64,000 nucleotides of DNA from Labilithrix luteola (GTDB lineage: Bacteria > Myxococcota_A > Polyangia > Polyangiales > Polyangiaceae), in assembly GCF_001263205.1 (NCBI RefSeq), contig NZ_CP012333.1, positions 5,805,001-5,869,000 on the forward strand, in the 5' to 3' direction. Shown here in pieces: positions 55,495 through 64,000 of this stretch (position 1 is the stretch's first letter; every line of letters starts with the position of its first letter). The translations under genes and the position numbers were made by a program. The notes beneath the pieces are model-generated. The model had not been told where the DNA came from, made no database searches, and worked only from the letters and a program-made list of their open reading frames with translations.

Positions 55495-56277
55495 ATGCAA
55501 TATAGTGCATCAAAGAAGAGCTCCGATTCGCGCGCCCGTTTGCTGCGTGATTTGGGGGGCGTCGTTCGGACGCGCCGCATGGAGCTCGGTCTCACCATCC
55601 GTGCGCTCGCGAAGGGCGCCGGTGTCAGCGAACGGTTTCTCGCGCAGCTCGAAGCGGGCGAAGGAAACATCTCCGTCGCGCGCCTCGAAGACGTGGGCGA
55701 GGCGCTCGGCACGAACGGCGCGGAGCTCCTGGCGAGCGCGTCGCGTCCCAAGGCGGCATCGTCGTGTCCTCCCGTGCTGGCGTTCGTCGGCCTGCGAGGG
55801 GCCGGGAAGAGTTCGGTTGGGAGCGCTGTTGCTTCGATTCTCGGAGTTCCATTCGTGGAGCTCGACGAGCTCATCGTCCGCGAAGCCCAGATGACACTTT
55901 CCACCCTCTTCGAGATCCACGGCGAGAGCTATTATCGGAGCGTCGAACGCGAAGTTCTTCGCCGCTTTCTCGCGCGCGAAGAGCCTGCGGTGCTCGCCAC
56001 GGGAGGCTCGCTCGTGACCGATCCCGAGACGTGGGGGCTTCTCCGCAGTCGCGCGCACACGGTTTGGTTGAAGGCCACGCCGGACGAACACTGGTCCCGC
56101 GTCGTCACCCAGGGCGACGCACGCCCCATGCGCGATCGCCCGCGTGCGATGAACGAGCTCAAGGCACTCCTCACGTCGCGTGAGCCCCTCTATCGTCAGG
56201 CCGACACCGTCGTCGACACGTCCGCGCGCAATCCGGACGACGTGGTCGCCGAGCTCGTCGGGCAGCTGAAGGCGTGA
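55495..56277 (+). CDS. boxR: BoxR/BzdR-type regulator (XRE HTH plus shikimate-kinase-like sensor)
   Basis: A 260-residue repressor. The XRE helix-turn-helix lies near residues 20-75 ('LGLTIRALAKGAGVSERFLAQLEAG'), and the C-terminal domain is shikimate-kinase-like with P-loop GLRGAGKSS and 'YYRSVEREVL'. In BoxR/BzdR the C-terminal domain binds benzoyl-CoA and releases the operator. It is divergent from boxC and followed by boxD. The start ATG at 55495 lies in the candidate operator, so a later start, or a leaderless mRNA, is possible. Confidence 0.92.
   Translation: MQYSASKKSSDSRARLLRDLGGVVRTRRMELGLTIRALAKGAGVSERFLAQLEAGEGNISVARLEDVGEALGTNGAELLASASRPKAASSCPPVLAFVGLRGAGKSSVGSAVASILGVPFVELDELIVREAQMTLSTLFEIHGESYYRSVEREVLRRFLAREEPAVLATGGSLVTDPETWGLLRSRAHTVWLKATPDEHWSRVVTQGDARPMRDRPRAMNELKALLTSREPLYRQADTVVDTSARNPDDVVAELVGQLKA
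55496..55509. promoter_or_regulatory. Candidate BoxR/BzdR operator (TGCA-N6-TGCA)
   Basis: TGCA at 55496-55499 and 55506-55509 are separated by six bases. This is the operator form described for BzdR, the closest relative. It overlaps the annotated start codon of boxR (ATG 55495), so binding could block both boxR translation and boxC transcription. Confidence 0.6.
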
Positions 56278-56404
56278 CGATGCGCCGCAAAGGATTTCAC
56301 CGTCGGGCTCGCCGGTCTTCAGGACCGTATGCCCTGCACGAACCGCGTTTGGTAAATCGGGCGGGCAGTGATATCTGGCCCGCATTGCGCAGGAGACTCC
56401 CGTC

Positions 56405-57961
56405 ATGATCGAGCTAGGCAGCTACGTCTCGGGCACGTGGATCAAGGGCAAGGGGAAGGCTGCCGAGCTGGTCAATCCGGCAACGGAGGAAGTCCTCGCC
56501 GTCACGTCCACCGAGGGGCTCGATTTCGGCGCTGCCATCGCGTTCGCGCGTGACAAGGGCGGGCCTGCGCTTCGCGCCATGACCTTCACGCAGCGCGGCG
56601 AGATGCTCCGCGCAATGTCGCGGGCGATTCACGCCAAGCGCGATGAGCTCTTGAACCTTGCTCAGGCGAACGGAGGCAACACGCGCGGCGATGCGAAGTT
56701 CGACGTCGACGGCGCGATCGGAACGCTCGCCGCGTATGCCGACCTCGCGCAGGAGCTCGGCGACACGCACGTCCTTGTCGACGGCGACGGCATTCAGCTC
56801 GGTCGGAGTGCGCGCCTCTTCGGCCAGCACGTCTCCCTACCGCGCGAGGGCGTTGCCGTTCACGTCAATGCCTTCAACTTCCCCGCGTGGGGGCTCGCCG
56901 AAAAGGCTGCCACGGCGCTTCTCGCGGGCATGCCGGTCATCTCCAAGCCTGCCACCAGCACGGCGCTCGTCACGCATCGCATCGTCGAGATCCTCGTCGC
57001 GGAAAAGCTGATGCCCGAAGGCGTCCTCTCGCTCGTGTGCGGCGGTGCGGGCGACATGCTCGATCGTCTGGGCGGGCAGGACGTCATCGCCTTCACGGGC
57101 TCGAGCATCACGGCGGCGAAGCTCCGCGAGGGCAAGAGCGTCCTTCTCCGCGGCACCAAGATCAACGTCGAGGCCGACAGCCTCAACTCCGCGGTCCTCG
57201 GCGCCGACGTGGAGGAAGGCTCGGACGTCATGAACCTCTTCGTGGGCGACGTCGTCCGCGAGATGACGCAGAAGACCGGCCAGAAGTGCACCGCCACGCG
57301 ACGCATCTACGTCCCGAAGGACAAGGTGGGCGCGGTGATCGAGCTGCTGCGCGAGCGTCTGTCGGCCATCAAAGTGGGCGACCCCACGCGCGACGACGTC
57401 ACCATGGGCCCCGTCGCGACTGCCTCGCAGATTCGCGACCTGCGCGAGGGCGTGAAGAAGCTCGAGTCGTGCGCGAAGATCGTCTTTGGCGGGGCGACCG
57501 ACGTGAACCCGATTGGTGTTCCCGCGGGCAAGGGCTACTTCACGACGCCTGTACTTCTCCACGGGGAGAACCCGAAGGCGGGCGACGCGGTGCACGAGCA
57601 CGAAGTCTTCGGACCGGTGGCCACGGTCATGCCGTACGAGAGCGCAGCGAGTGCGGCTTCGCTCGTCGCGGCAGGCGGAGGTGGCCTCGTCTCGAGCGTG
57701 TACTCGGACGACAAGGATTTCATCCGCACCATGATCGTCGCGGTGGCCCCGCATCACGGCCGACTCACGATCGGCTCGTCGAAGATCGCCGGCCAGGCGC
57801 TTCCGCCGGGCATGGCCCTCCCGCAGTTGCTTCACGGCGGCCCCGGTCGTGCAGGCGGCGGCGAGGAGCTCGGCGGGCGACGCGGCATGGCGCTCTACAT
57901 GCAGCGCACGGCTCTCCAGGGCGATCGCGCCATCATTGAAGGACTCTCAGGTAAGAAGTGA
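56405..57961 (+). CDS. boxD: 3,4-dehydroadipyl-CoA semialdehyde dehydrogenase
   Basis: A 518-residue ALDH-superfamily protein. It oxidises the ring-opened semialdehyde to 3,4-dehydroadipyl-CoA with NADP+. Catalytic Cys is about C295 in TGQKCTATRR; other family segments are 'HVNAFNFPAWGLAEKAATAL', 'VIAFTGSSITAAKL' and 'HEVFGPVATVMPY'. The PaaZ-N/BoxD group is marked by this N-terminal form. Its stop overlaps the GTG of the following lipoprotein by 4 nt. It lies 127 nt after boxR. Confidence 0.92.
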   Translation: MIELGSYVSGTWIKGKGKAAELVNPATEEVLAVTSTEGLDFGAAIAFARDKGGPALRAMTFTQRGEMLRAMSRAIHAKRDELLNLAQANGGNTRGDAKFDVDGAIGTLAAYADLAQELGDTHVLVDGDGIQLGRSARLFGQHVSLPREGVAVHVNAFNFPAWGLAEKAATALLAGMPVISKPATSTALVTHRIVEILVAEKLMPEGVLSLVCGGAGDMLDRLGGQDVIAFTGSSITAAKLREGKSVLLRGTKINVEADSLNSAVLGADVEEGSDVMNLFVGDVVREMTQKTGQKCTATRRIYVPKDKVGAVIELLRERLSAIKVGDPTRDDVTMGPVATASQIRDLREGVKKLESCAKIVFGGATDVNPIGVPAGKGYFTTPVLLHGENPKAGDAVHEHEVFGPVATVMPYESAASAASLVAAGGGGLVSSVYSDDKDFIRTMIVAVAPHHGRLTIGSSKIAGQALPPGMALPQLLHGGPGRAGGGEELGGRRGMALYMQRTALQGDRAIIEGLSGKK

Positions 57962-58494
57962 ACAATCGCGCCTTCCTCCGTCTCACGTGGACGTCTCTGG
58001 TTCTGCTTGCAGGTTCCGGCTGCGCAACGAGCGGCTCGAGCTCCGGTAACTCGGTGTCGGTGCCGTTGCCCTATGGCTTCTCCGCGACGGTCACGGGGGA
58101 GAGCGCGCCGGCTCAGCCGTTCATGGTCGTGACTCCGGAGGACGCACGCCTCGTCATGGCCTCGAGCGCGATCGCGTCGCGCGTGGGGCACGACATCACC
58201 TACGACATCGATCAGGTCATCCTCAAGGATACGACCAACCTCCACGACCTCGTCTCGACTGCGCTCGAGACCGTCGCGCGCGGAATCGACGAGGCGCGTG
58301 CCTATGCTCCCGAAGCCACCGGGCGGACGTGCCTGATGTGGACCGCACTCAAGATCGAGCTCGACGAAAAGACACGTGAGGCGTACGCGTTCTTCGACGA
58401 ACGAACGGGCACTCTCGTCTTGCGCGTCCCGACGAGGGCGACGTCGTTCGCGACCGAACGCGGCGTGGCTCTCGCGCTCGCACCTCCCACGTGA
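57958..58494 (+). CDS. Lipoprotein coupled to boxD
   Basis: A 178-residue lipoprotein from GTG 57958 (lipobox LAGSGC). The mature domain has alternating strands ('PYGFSATVTGESA', 'EAYAFFDERTGTLVLRV') and 'GRTCLMWTALKIELDEK', without a known family. It overlaps the boxD stop in GTGA, so it is translated with boxD. A role in benzoate uptake or regulation is not supported by motif. A direct repeat crosses its stop codon. Confidence 0.7.
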   Translation: MNNRAFLRLTWTSLVLLAGSGCATSGSSSGNSVSVPLPYGFSATVTGESAPAQPFMVVTPEDARLVMASSAIASRVGHDITYDIDQVILKDTTNLHDLVSTALETVARGIDEARAYAPEATGRTCLMWTALKIELDEKTREAYAFFDERTGTLVLRVPTRATSFATERGVALALAPPT

Positions 58495-58534
58495 GGGCCA
58501 CGTGAGGGCCACGTGAGGGGCGCGTGAGGACGAG
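58491..58534. repeat. Four 11-bp direct repeats over the lipoprotein stop codon
   Basis: GTGAGGGCCAC occurs at 58491-58501 and 58502-58512, then GTGAGGGGCGC and GTGAGGACGAG follow. The first unit contains the TGA of the lipoprotein. Copy number change would not affect the protein. Confidence 0.8.
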
Positions 58535-58613
58535 GTGCTAGCCGCCTGATCGCGACCTGGGGGGCACGTGAATTGCTACCCATTCTCGGGCGATTTTGCC
58601 TCGAGAGGTGGCC

Positions 58614-59945
58614 ATGGCCGTAGCATCCGAGCTCGCGTCCCTCCGTATCGCTGCCGTTCCGCTCGCGGGGACGTCGGCCGACCTCGATCCGCTCCTCGAA
58701 CGGATCCATGGGGCTCGCTTCGTCCTTCTCGGCGAGGCGAGCCATGGCACGCACGAGTTCTATCGAATCCGTGCGGCCATCACGAAGCGGCTCATCGCCG
58801 ATCACGGCTTCCGCGGCGTCGCCGTCGAGGCCGACTGGCCCGACAGCTTCCGCGTCCACCGCTTCGTGACCGGCCTCGGCGACGATCCCGACTCGGTCGA
58901 CGCACTCGAAGGTTTTCGTCGCTTCCCGACGTGGATGTGGCGCAACGCGGACGTCCTCGATTTCGTCGGCTGGCTACGCGCCTGGAACGATACGCGCCCC
59001 GCCTACGATCGCGCAGGTTTCTACGGCCTCGATCTCTACAGTCTCTACGCGTCGATGCAGGCCGTCATCGCGTTCCTCGACAAGGTCGATCCCGACGGCG
59101 CGGCGCGTGCTCGGAAGCGCTACGGGTGCTTCGATCAATTCGGCACCGATACCGAGCAGTACGCGCTCTCCACGGGGCTCACGCTCGAGAACTCGTGCGA
59201 GCATCAGGCGGCCGAGCAGCTCGTCGAGATGCACTCGAGCTTCTTCCGGCGCATGGCCAACGAAGGGCCGGAGACCAGCGAGAACATCTTCTCGGCCGAG
59301 CAGAACGCGCGCGTCGTGAAGAACGCCGAAGAGTACTACCGCAACATGTTCCGCGGTGACGTGAAGACCTGGAACCTGCGCGACAAGCACATGACCGGCA
59401 CGCTGGAAGACGTGAGCGATCGACTCTCGCGTGGCCACGAGCGCGCCAAGATGGTCGTCTGGGCGCACAACTCGCATCTCGGCGACGCGCGGGCGACCGA
59501 GATGCGCAAGGCGGGTGAATGGAACGTGGGACAGCTCGTGCGCGAGCGTCACGGTACGGACGTCGTGATCGTGGGGTTCTCGACCTACGACGGCACCGTG
59601 ACCGCTGCGCGCGATTGGGATGCACCGGCCGAGCGACGCACCGTTCGCCCTGCGCTTCCTCTGAGCTGGGAGGCGCTCTTCCACGAGGTTGGCATTCCGT
59701 CGTTCATGCTCGCGTGCGACGACGAAAACGTGAGCACGTTGCTTCGCGCGCAGCGGTTGGCGCGCGCGATCGGCGTCGTGTACCGGCCCGAGTCCGAACG
59801 TCGGAGCCACTACTTCGACACGCGCCTCGGGGAGCAGTTCGACTTCGTGTTCCACATCGATCACACGCGCGCTGTCGAGCCGCTCGAGCGCACGTCGAAC
59901 TGGCAGAGCGGCGAGATGCCGGAGACGTATCCGTTCACCGTGTGA
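58614..59945 (+). CDS. Erythromycin-esterase family protein
   Basis: A 443-residue protein of PF05139: the catalytic region 'VLLGEASHGTHEFYRIRAAI', 'GVAVEADWPDSF' and 'VWAHNSHLGDAR' have the His and Glu residues of Ere-type enzymes. ATG 58614 follows GAGAGG five bases upstream, a good ribosome-binding site. Some members hydrolyse the lactone of macrolides; many in environmental bacteria have other esterase or succinoglycan roles. Resistance cannot be inferred. Confidence 0.88.
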   Translation: MAVASELASLRIAAVPLAGTSADLDPLLERIHGARFVLLGEASHGTHEFYRIRAAITKRLIADHGFRGVAVEADWPDSFRVHRFVTGLGDDPDSVDALEGFRRFPTWMWRNADVLDFVGWLRAWNDTRPAYDRAGFYGLDLYSLYASMQAVIAFLDKVDPDGAARARKRYGCFDQFGTDTEQYALSTGLTLENSCEHQAAEQLVEMHSSFFRRMANEGPETSENIFSAEQNARVVKNAEEYYRNMFRGDVKTWNLRDKHMTGTLEDVSDRLSRGHERAKMVVWAHNSHLGDARATEMRKAGEWNVGQLVRERHGTDVVIVGFSTYDGTVTAARDWDAPAERRTVRPALPLSWEALFHEVGIPSFMLACDDENVSTLLRAQRLARAIGVVYRPESERRSHYFDTRLGEQFDFVFHIDHTRAVEPLERTSNWQSGEMPETYPFTV

Positions 59946-60076
59946 GCGCACTGTGTAAGAGCGCGCGTACGGTCGAGGTTGTTTCGGCTGCAGGAGGCAA
60001 CGGTTGGTCGGCAACGAGGCCAGCTCCGTCGCAAGTCGTCGGGCGCCCGGGGCGAGTTCGCTATCGTCGCTCCGCC

Positions 60077-60610
60077 ATGGCGAGCCGACCGCCGCAACGT
60101 TCGAGCATCGTGTCCGTCGTGTCGCTCGCGCGCGGCGGCCTGGCTTGGGGCCTTGGCGTCGCGGCTTTCGTCGGCGTGGTGTCGGGCTGCAGCAAACCAC
60201 AACGGCACTACACGACGACCGTCGAGGTCGGTGAGGTTCAGCACTATGGCCAAGCGGCCAAGGGCGGCTCGATCACGGACCTCGAGCTGAAGTTCGTCGA
60301 CTGCCCTGGTGACGCTCGGAAGTACGTCCGCGCCGACAAGGGGTTCGGTCAGTGCAATCCGAACATCAAAGAGGGCGAGCACCTCGAGGCCGAAGTGGTC
60401 GCCAAGTACAACTCGGAGAGCAACTCGTATCGAAGCGAGCTGGTGCGCCTCGGTGGTTGCCCGATGAGGTTCGACCCGACGGACGAAGCCAACTACGAGA
60501 TCGTCCAGACCTGCACGGACCTCGAAGCCTCGGGGGTCGTCGTGGGCGTGCGTTGCGATCGCTCGCGCAGCAAAGAGCTCGTCGCGAAGTGCCCTTGGTT
60601 CCGCCGCTGA
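60077..60610 (+). CDS. Lipoprotein of unknown function
   Basis: A 177-residue lipoprotein (lipobox VVSGC). The mature domain has 'TTVEVGEVQHYGQAAKGGS', paired Cys residues ('LKFVDCPGDARKYVRADKGF', 'RLGGCPMRF', 'VRCDRSRSK') and a beta-rich pattern. ATG 60077 was chosen because it gives a proper signal peptide; the frame is open much further upstream but with no signal. No family is recognised. Confidence 0.7.
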   Translation: MASRPPQRSSIVSVVSLARGGLAWGLGVAAFVGVVSGCSKPQRHYTTTVEVGEVQHYGQAAKGGSITDLELKFVDCPGDARKYVRADKGFGQCNPNIKEGEHLEAEVVAKYNSESNSYRSELVRLGGCPMRFDPTDEANYEIVQTCTDLEASGVVVGVRCDRSRSKELVAKCPWFRR

Positions 60611-60710
60611 AGCGTTTCGCTCACGGCGGGTAGCAGGTTCGAGCTCGAACCGTGCGGCGCTCCTCCGTCACGAACCGGAGGAACGCCGTGAAGCCGCAGG
60701 CTGGGGCTGG

Positions 60711-62309
60711 TCACTCGTGGTCGATCGGTTGGCCGGTGAGCGGGTCGCGGTCCATGCGGAAGAGCAGATCTTCCGTCGAGCCGTTCGCGTAGTGGAACTG
60801 GCCTCGCCATTCACCCTTCTCACAACGCATGCCGTTCATCGTGATCGGCACGCTCGTGCGGGCCGTGTTCGGGAACGAGCGAGTGCCGCCTTCGATCTCG
60901 CCGCTCGAGGCGGCCATCACGACGTTGACCTTGCTCTTGTCGTTGGGATCCGTCTTGTAAGCGAGATTGAACTCGAGGCTCCACTCGCCGGGGCCGACGA
61001 GCTGCGGATTGCGCGACGCTGTCAGCGTTCCCTTGTACTTGTAACAGTCGTCGACGAACGGGGGCTTGTTGGCGCCGGCCGTGTTGCACGCGACCTTCGA
61101 GTGATAGAGGCGGAAGAGCTGACCGGCCTTCATCAGGTTGAAGTTCACGCAGGGCGTGTTGGTGTCACCGAACGTCTCGGGGCTACCGTCGTCGATGTCG
61201 GCTGGCACGATGAACGGATAGCGCTCCTCCCTCTGCGCCCTGCCGTTCGCGTCGAGCACGGTGACCGTCACGAAGTGCTGACCGGGGCCGAGGTCCGCGA
61301 GCGCAACGCGATTTAGGTTCGGGCTGATGGTGGCTGCTTGGCCGTCGAAGGAGACGGCGAGCTTCGTACCGCCGGCGGCGCGGATGTCGACGGCGACGCT
61401 GCGTCCGAGGACGCTCACGTCGGCGGTGATCGTGGCCGACGTGCTCGAGGAGAGACGTTCTTCCTCCTGCACCGAGCGCTGCGCGGTTGCGTCGTGCGCG
61501 CGGAGCGACACGAACTTGAAGCCCTGCGCCCGGAGATCCTTGATGAGTGACCGGTTGCCGTTCGCGCCCGTCAGCATGTCGACGGTGCGCGAATGCACGT
61601 CGTGCGTGAGGATGAGGCCGCGCTTGCGTGTTTGGGCTTCGCGGATGTAGCCGTCGGCGCAAGCGTTCGGCGAGATCTTTCCCCAGCACGCCCAGTCGGC
61701 CGAGAACCCGTTCTTGAGCTCGCCGCCGATGTCCCAGAAGACCGGGCCCTGGTACTTGTCGGCGCCTGCCGCGTTGATCGTGGCGATGTTGGCAGGGCCG
61801 ATGCGGACGAGATCGCCGTACGGCGGTCGGAAGAAGGAAACCGCCGACGGAAGCTTGCTCTGCGACGCGGCGATCGCGCTTTTGAGGATCGCGTCGGCAT
61901 CCATGATCTCGTCGATGATCACGTCGGTGCCGAGCGAGGGCAGGGGCCTCGCCTGATGGTTCATCGAGTGGTTGGCGACGATGAAGAGCCCGTTGTTCGC
62001 GTTCGACAGGTCGACGATGCGCTGGACGGCAGCGGGATTCGCCTTCGCATTCTTGCCGACCATGAAGAACGTGGCGGGCACCTTCTCGCGTGCGAGCCAC
62101 TCGGCGAGCTCGATGGTGCGCGGACCCGGCCCGTCGTCGAGCGTGAGGGCGAGCTCCTTGTCAACGAGGCCGAAGGCACTCGCCGCGAGGTTGCGTGAGC
62201 CGACGGCGTCCTCGCCGCTCGCGGCCTCCTCTTCGGCGGGGGCTCCGCACGCGAAGGCCAGGGCGGAGACGGACAGGGCAATCAAGCTCGCAACGATGGA
62301 TCGGCGCAT
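60711..62309 (-). CDS. Polysaccharide deacetylase (NodB fold) lipoprotein
   Basis: A 532-residue protein with lipobox LAFAC. The NodB domain has the metal and catalytic signature: TLDDGPG (Asp pair), HSMNH (HxxxH zinc ligands), RPPYG and 'GLILTHDVHS'. It removes N- or O-acetyl groups from chitin, peptidoglycan or surface polysaccharide. The second half carries beta-sandwich modules without a known name. It is transcribed away from the glutathione transferase. Confidence 0.88.
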   Translation of the reverse strand: MRRSIVASLIALSVSALAFACGAPAEEEAASGEDAVGSRNLAASAFGLVDKELALTLDDGPGPRTIELAEWLAREKVPATFFMVGKNAKANPAAVQRIVDLSNANNGLFIVANHSMNHQARPLPSLGTDVIIDEIMDADAILKSAIAASQSKLPSAVSFFRPPYGDLVRIGPANIATINAAGADKYQGPVFWDIGGELKNGFSADWACWGKISPNACADGYIREAQTRKRGLILTHDVHSRTVDMLTGANGNRSLIKDLRAQGFKFVSLRAHDATAQRSVQEEERLSSSTSATITADVSVLGRSVAVDIRAAGGTKLAVSFDGQAATISPNLNRVALADLGPGQHFVTVTVLDANGRAQREERYPFIVPADIDDGSPETFGDTNTPCVNFNLMKAGQLFRLYHSKVACNTAGANKPPFVDDCYKYKGTLTASRNPQLVGPGEWSLEFNLAYKTDPNDKSKVNVVMAASSGEIEGGTRSFPNTARTSVPITMNGMRCEKGEWRGQFHYANGSTEDLLFRMDRDPLTGQPIDHE

Positions 62310-62665
62310 GGTTCTCTCCCCCGCGAGTGGGTGCGTGTAGGCTCATGCATGCGCCGTACCGCTCGCTCGAGAGACTCCAAGTATTTGGAATTGTGTATTT
62401 TCGTTGCCGCGCCATGGGTAAACGAAGAGGGATCTGCCGGATCCTCCGCGTTCCATGATCACTTGAATCATCCCGCGTAACCGTTGCGAAATGCTGCGGG
62501 TTTCGTGCCGTCTGATCCCCCCGATCCGCAGCGGCCAATCCTGACAAAAGGCTGTCATCGCGGCCGAGTACGGTGCTCTTCGTCCTCGCCGCTCGCCGAC
62601 CTCCAAGCGTGAGTCGCTGCTTCGGAAAGGACGTGCAGTTCCCACGACACGCAAGGAGTCGAACG
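62310..62665. other. Divergent promoter region between deacetylase and glutathione transferase
   Basis: These 356 bases hold no convincing gene. Two short inverted repeats are visible: TCCAA-GTAT-TTGGA (62376-62389) and TGACA-AAAGGC-TGTCA (62542-62557). AAGGAG at 62653-62658 is the ribosome-binding site of the transferase gene. Both promoters should lie here. Confidence 0.5.
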
Positions 62666-63283
62666 ATGGGCCTCGTTTTCTACTACGCACCCTGGTGTTC
62701 CGCCGTCACCTGTCACTGGGCGCTGGAGGAGCTCGGCGTGCCTTACGAGAAGGTGAAGTTGAACCTCGCCGAGAAGGACACTCACAAACCGGCCTTCCTC
62801 GCGCTCAACCCCAACGCCAAGGTGCCGCTTCTCGTTCACGACGGCGTGCCGATCTTCGAGTCGATCGCCATCCTGGCGCACCTTGGAGAGACGTTCGGTG
62901 TCGAGCGGAACCTGTTTCCGGCTCCGGGCCTCCTCCGCGCCCAGGCTCTGCAGTGGCTTGCCTGGGCGAACGTCTCGCTCGGCTCTGCGGTGCGCCGCTA
63001 CTTGGACAACACCAGCGAGCAGATCCCCGCGGAGCTTCGCAATCCAAAAGCGGCTGCCGTGCACGAGAAGGACGTTCTCGCCTTGCTCGGGATCCTCGAT
63101 CATCACCTCGCCGGGAGGAAATGGATGGTCGGCGACGAGTTCGGCCTTGCCGACGTCCATCTCGCCGGCGCCATCGGCTGGATTCGGCGTCTCGGTTTCG
63201 ACGTCGAACGCTTCGCCAACATCACGGCCTGGCTGGCGAAGGCCTGCGCGCGCCCCGCTTTCGCGACCGTGATGGCGTCCTGA
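62666..63283 (+). CDS. Glutathione S-transferase
   Basis: A 205-residue protein: thioredoxin-like domain ('LVFYYAPWCSAVTCHWALEE', 'NPNAKVPLLVHDGVPIFES' with the conserved Pro and Ser of the G-site) and an all-helical second domain. The CSAVTC pair near the start is like beta-class transferases. ATG 62666 follows AAGGAG by seven bases. It conjugates or reduces with glutathione; the substrate is unknown. Confidence 0.9.
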   Translation: MGLVFYYAPWCSAVTCHWALEELGVPYEKVKLNLAEKDTHKPAFLALNPNAKVPLLVHDGVPIFESIAILAHLGETFGVERNLFPAPGLLRAQALQWLAWANVSLGSAVRRYLDNTSEQIPAELRNPKAAAVHEKDVLALLGILDHHLAGRKWMVGDEFGLADVHLAGAIGWIRRLGFDVERFANITAWLAKACARPAFATVMAS

Positions 63284-63308
63284 ATGGGATAAGCTGGGCG
63301 TCGGCCCC

Positions 63309-63791
63309 TTGAGCATTCGCGATCTACGCCTCGACGAGGAGACCTGGCAGCGAGCAACCGACCTGCGCCGCGCCGAGTGGCGTTCGGCCATCGAAGATCT
63401 GCTCCACGAGAGTGTCTTCGCCGAAGGGCTGCGTGGCTTGCATCTGCTCGTGACGTTTCGCCAGGATCACGTGCTCGTCGAAGGCCTCGACGACGAAGGC
63501 TACGTGCGGGTGTCCGCCGTGATCACCCTCGCCAGCCTCGACGAGTTCGTGAAGGAGTATCTCCAGATCATCGAGCGACTCGACGAAGGGGCCGGGCATC
63601 GCGATGCGACCTGGCTCCTCGCCGTCGATATGGCCAAGAAGGTCGTCCACGACAAGGCGGCCAAGACGCTCGCGGCGACGGTGCCCGTCCTCTCCGAAGA
63701 TCATGCGACGCTGCGGAAGATGTTCACGCTGGTCTTCTCCCTCGCCGTGGACACGACCAAGATGACGAGCGCGCGCATTCATCGTCGCTGA
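63309..63791 (+). CDS. UPF0262-like protein
   Basis: A 160-residue protein with a TTG start at 63309. The family pattern shows in 'AIEDLLHESVFA', 'LHLLVTFRQDHVLVEGLDDEG', 'LDEFVKEYLQIIERLDE' and 'AVDMAKKVVHDKAAKTL', ending 'RKMFTLVFSLAVD'. UPF0262 proteins are uncharacterised. It starts 25 nt after the glutathione transferase and is followed 4 nt later by a KptA-like gene. Confidence 0.75.
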   Translation: MSIRDLRLDEETWQRATDLRRAEWRSAIEDLLHESVFAEGLRGLHLLVTFRQDHVLVEGLDDEGYVRVSAVITLASLDEFVKEYLQIIERLDEGAGHRDATWLLAVDMAKKVVHDKAAKTLAATVPVLSEDHATLRKMFTLVFSLAVDTTKMTSARIHRR

Positions 63792-63795
63792 GCCG

Positions 63796-64000
63796 TTGGA
63801 TCGAGCGCGCGCGGTTCGAATCAGCAAGCTGCTTGGGCTCGGCCTGCGGCACGACCCGGCACGCCTTCGTCTGGTGCTCGACCGCGCGGGCTGGGCCGAC
63901 GTCGATGCTGTCCTCCGCGGTCTCGCATCGCTCGGCGAGCCGCTCGACCTCGACGAGCTCGAGGCCATCGTCGTCGGTATGGAAAAGAGGCGCTATGCGT
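63796..64000 (+). CDS. kptA: RNA 2'-phosphotransferase (KptA/Tpt1 family), 3' truncated by window end
   Basis: About 68 residues are visible before the window ends. 'ISKLLGLGLRHDPARLRLVLDRAGWADVDAVL' and 'EAIVVGMEKRRYA' match the N-terminal winged helix of KptA, which removes an internal RNA 2'-phosphate with NAD+. The likely start is TTG 63796, 4 nt after UPF0262. The catalytic NAD-binding half is outside the window. Confidence 0.85.
   Translation, partial: MDRARAVRISKLLGLGLRHDPARLRLVLDRAGWADVDAVLRGLASLGEPLDLDELEAIVVGMEKRRYA

Noticed and set aside
58614..59945. Calling the erythromycin-esterase-like protein a macrolide resistance gene
   Set aside because: The family is broad and no resistance-specific feature or mobile context is visible.

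Overview
The window is GC-rich (roughly two thirds G+C), almost fully coding and carries one tRNA. Many lipoproteins with Ser/Gly or Thr/Gly linkers and Cys clusters, eukaryote-like Ser/Thr kinases (one fused to a receiver, one to a GAF/sigma-54 activator), an FHA/AAA+ protein and a GH44 glucanase lipoprotein point to a myxobacterium (Myxococcota, probably the Polyangia side). That placement is inferred from gene style; there is no marker gene phylogeny here. I see no prophage, insertion sequence, CRISPR array or plasmid function.

Layout. 1-5 kb: end of a secreted protein, a lipoprotein, an AI-2E-type permease, a Ser/Thr kinase-receiver fusion and an outer-membrane barrel. 5-11 kb: a split YeeE/YedE pair, a SUMF1-like protein, a Cys-rich lipoprotein, an octaheme cytochrome c with a small membrane protein, and another lipoprotein. 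11-17 kb: plant-type FabI, a TolC-like channel translationally coupled to a GH44 lipoprotein, a degenerate FHA/AAA+ protein and a helical protein. 17-24 kb: photolyase, two unknowns, a class IV aminotransferase, a lone Flp pilin, a flavin monooxygenase divergent from an alpha/beta hydrolase. 24-26.4 kb: a compact bc-type complex (Rieske protein plus a cytochrome b/diheme c fusion). 26.7-31.5 kb: a 1425-residue kinase/GAF/sigma-54 activator, tRNA-Ala(GGC), then a tandem array of hairpin-forming repeats. 31.5-38.3 kb: mostly lipoproteins, a ferritin-like protein and a GH15 enzyme. 38.4-40.5 kb: TetR divergent from an FAD monooxygenase, and a YciI protein. 40.6-45.2 kb (minus strand): ECF sigma and partner, beta-lactamase-fold lipoprotein, LytS-like kinase and LytTR regulator. 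45.3-49.6 kb: two large membrane proteins of glycosyltransferase-C type. 52.3-58 kb: aerobic benzoyl-CoA (Box) pathway. 58-64 kb: erythromycin-esterase-like protein, lipoproteins, polysaccharide deacetylase, glutathione transferase, UPF0262 and a truncated KptA.

The best-defined pathway is Box: boxC-boxB (with a DCC-family gene 3 nt behind) diverge from boxR (XRE plus shikimate-kinase-like sensor), and boxD follows boxR. A TGCA-N6-TGCA site sits on the boxR start codon. boxA and a benzoate-CoA ligase are absent from the window. Two genes (31508-32709 and 47348-49620) are each split by what looks like loss of one G in a G run, so assembly error is as likely as true decay.
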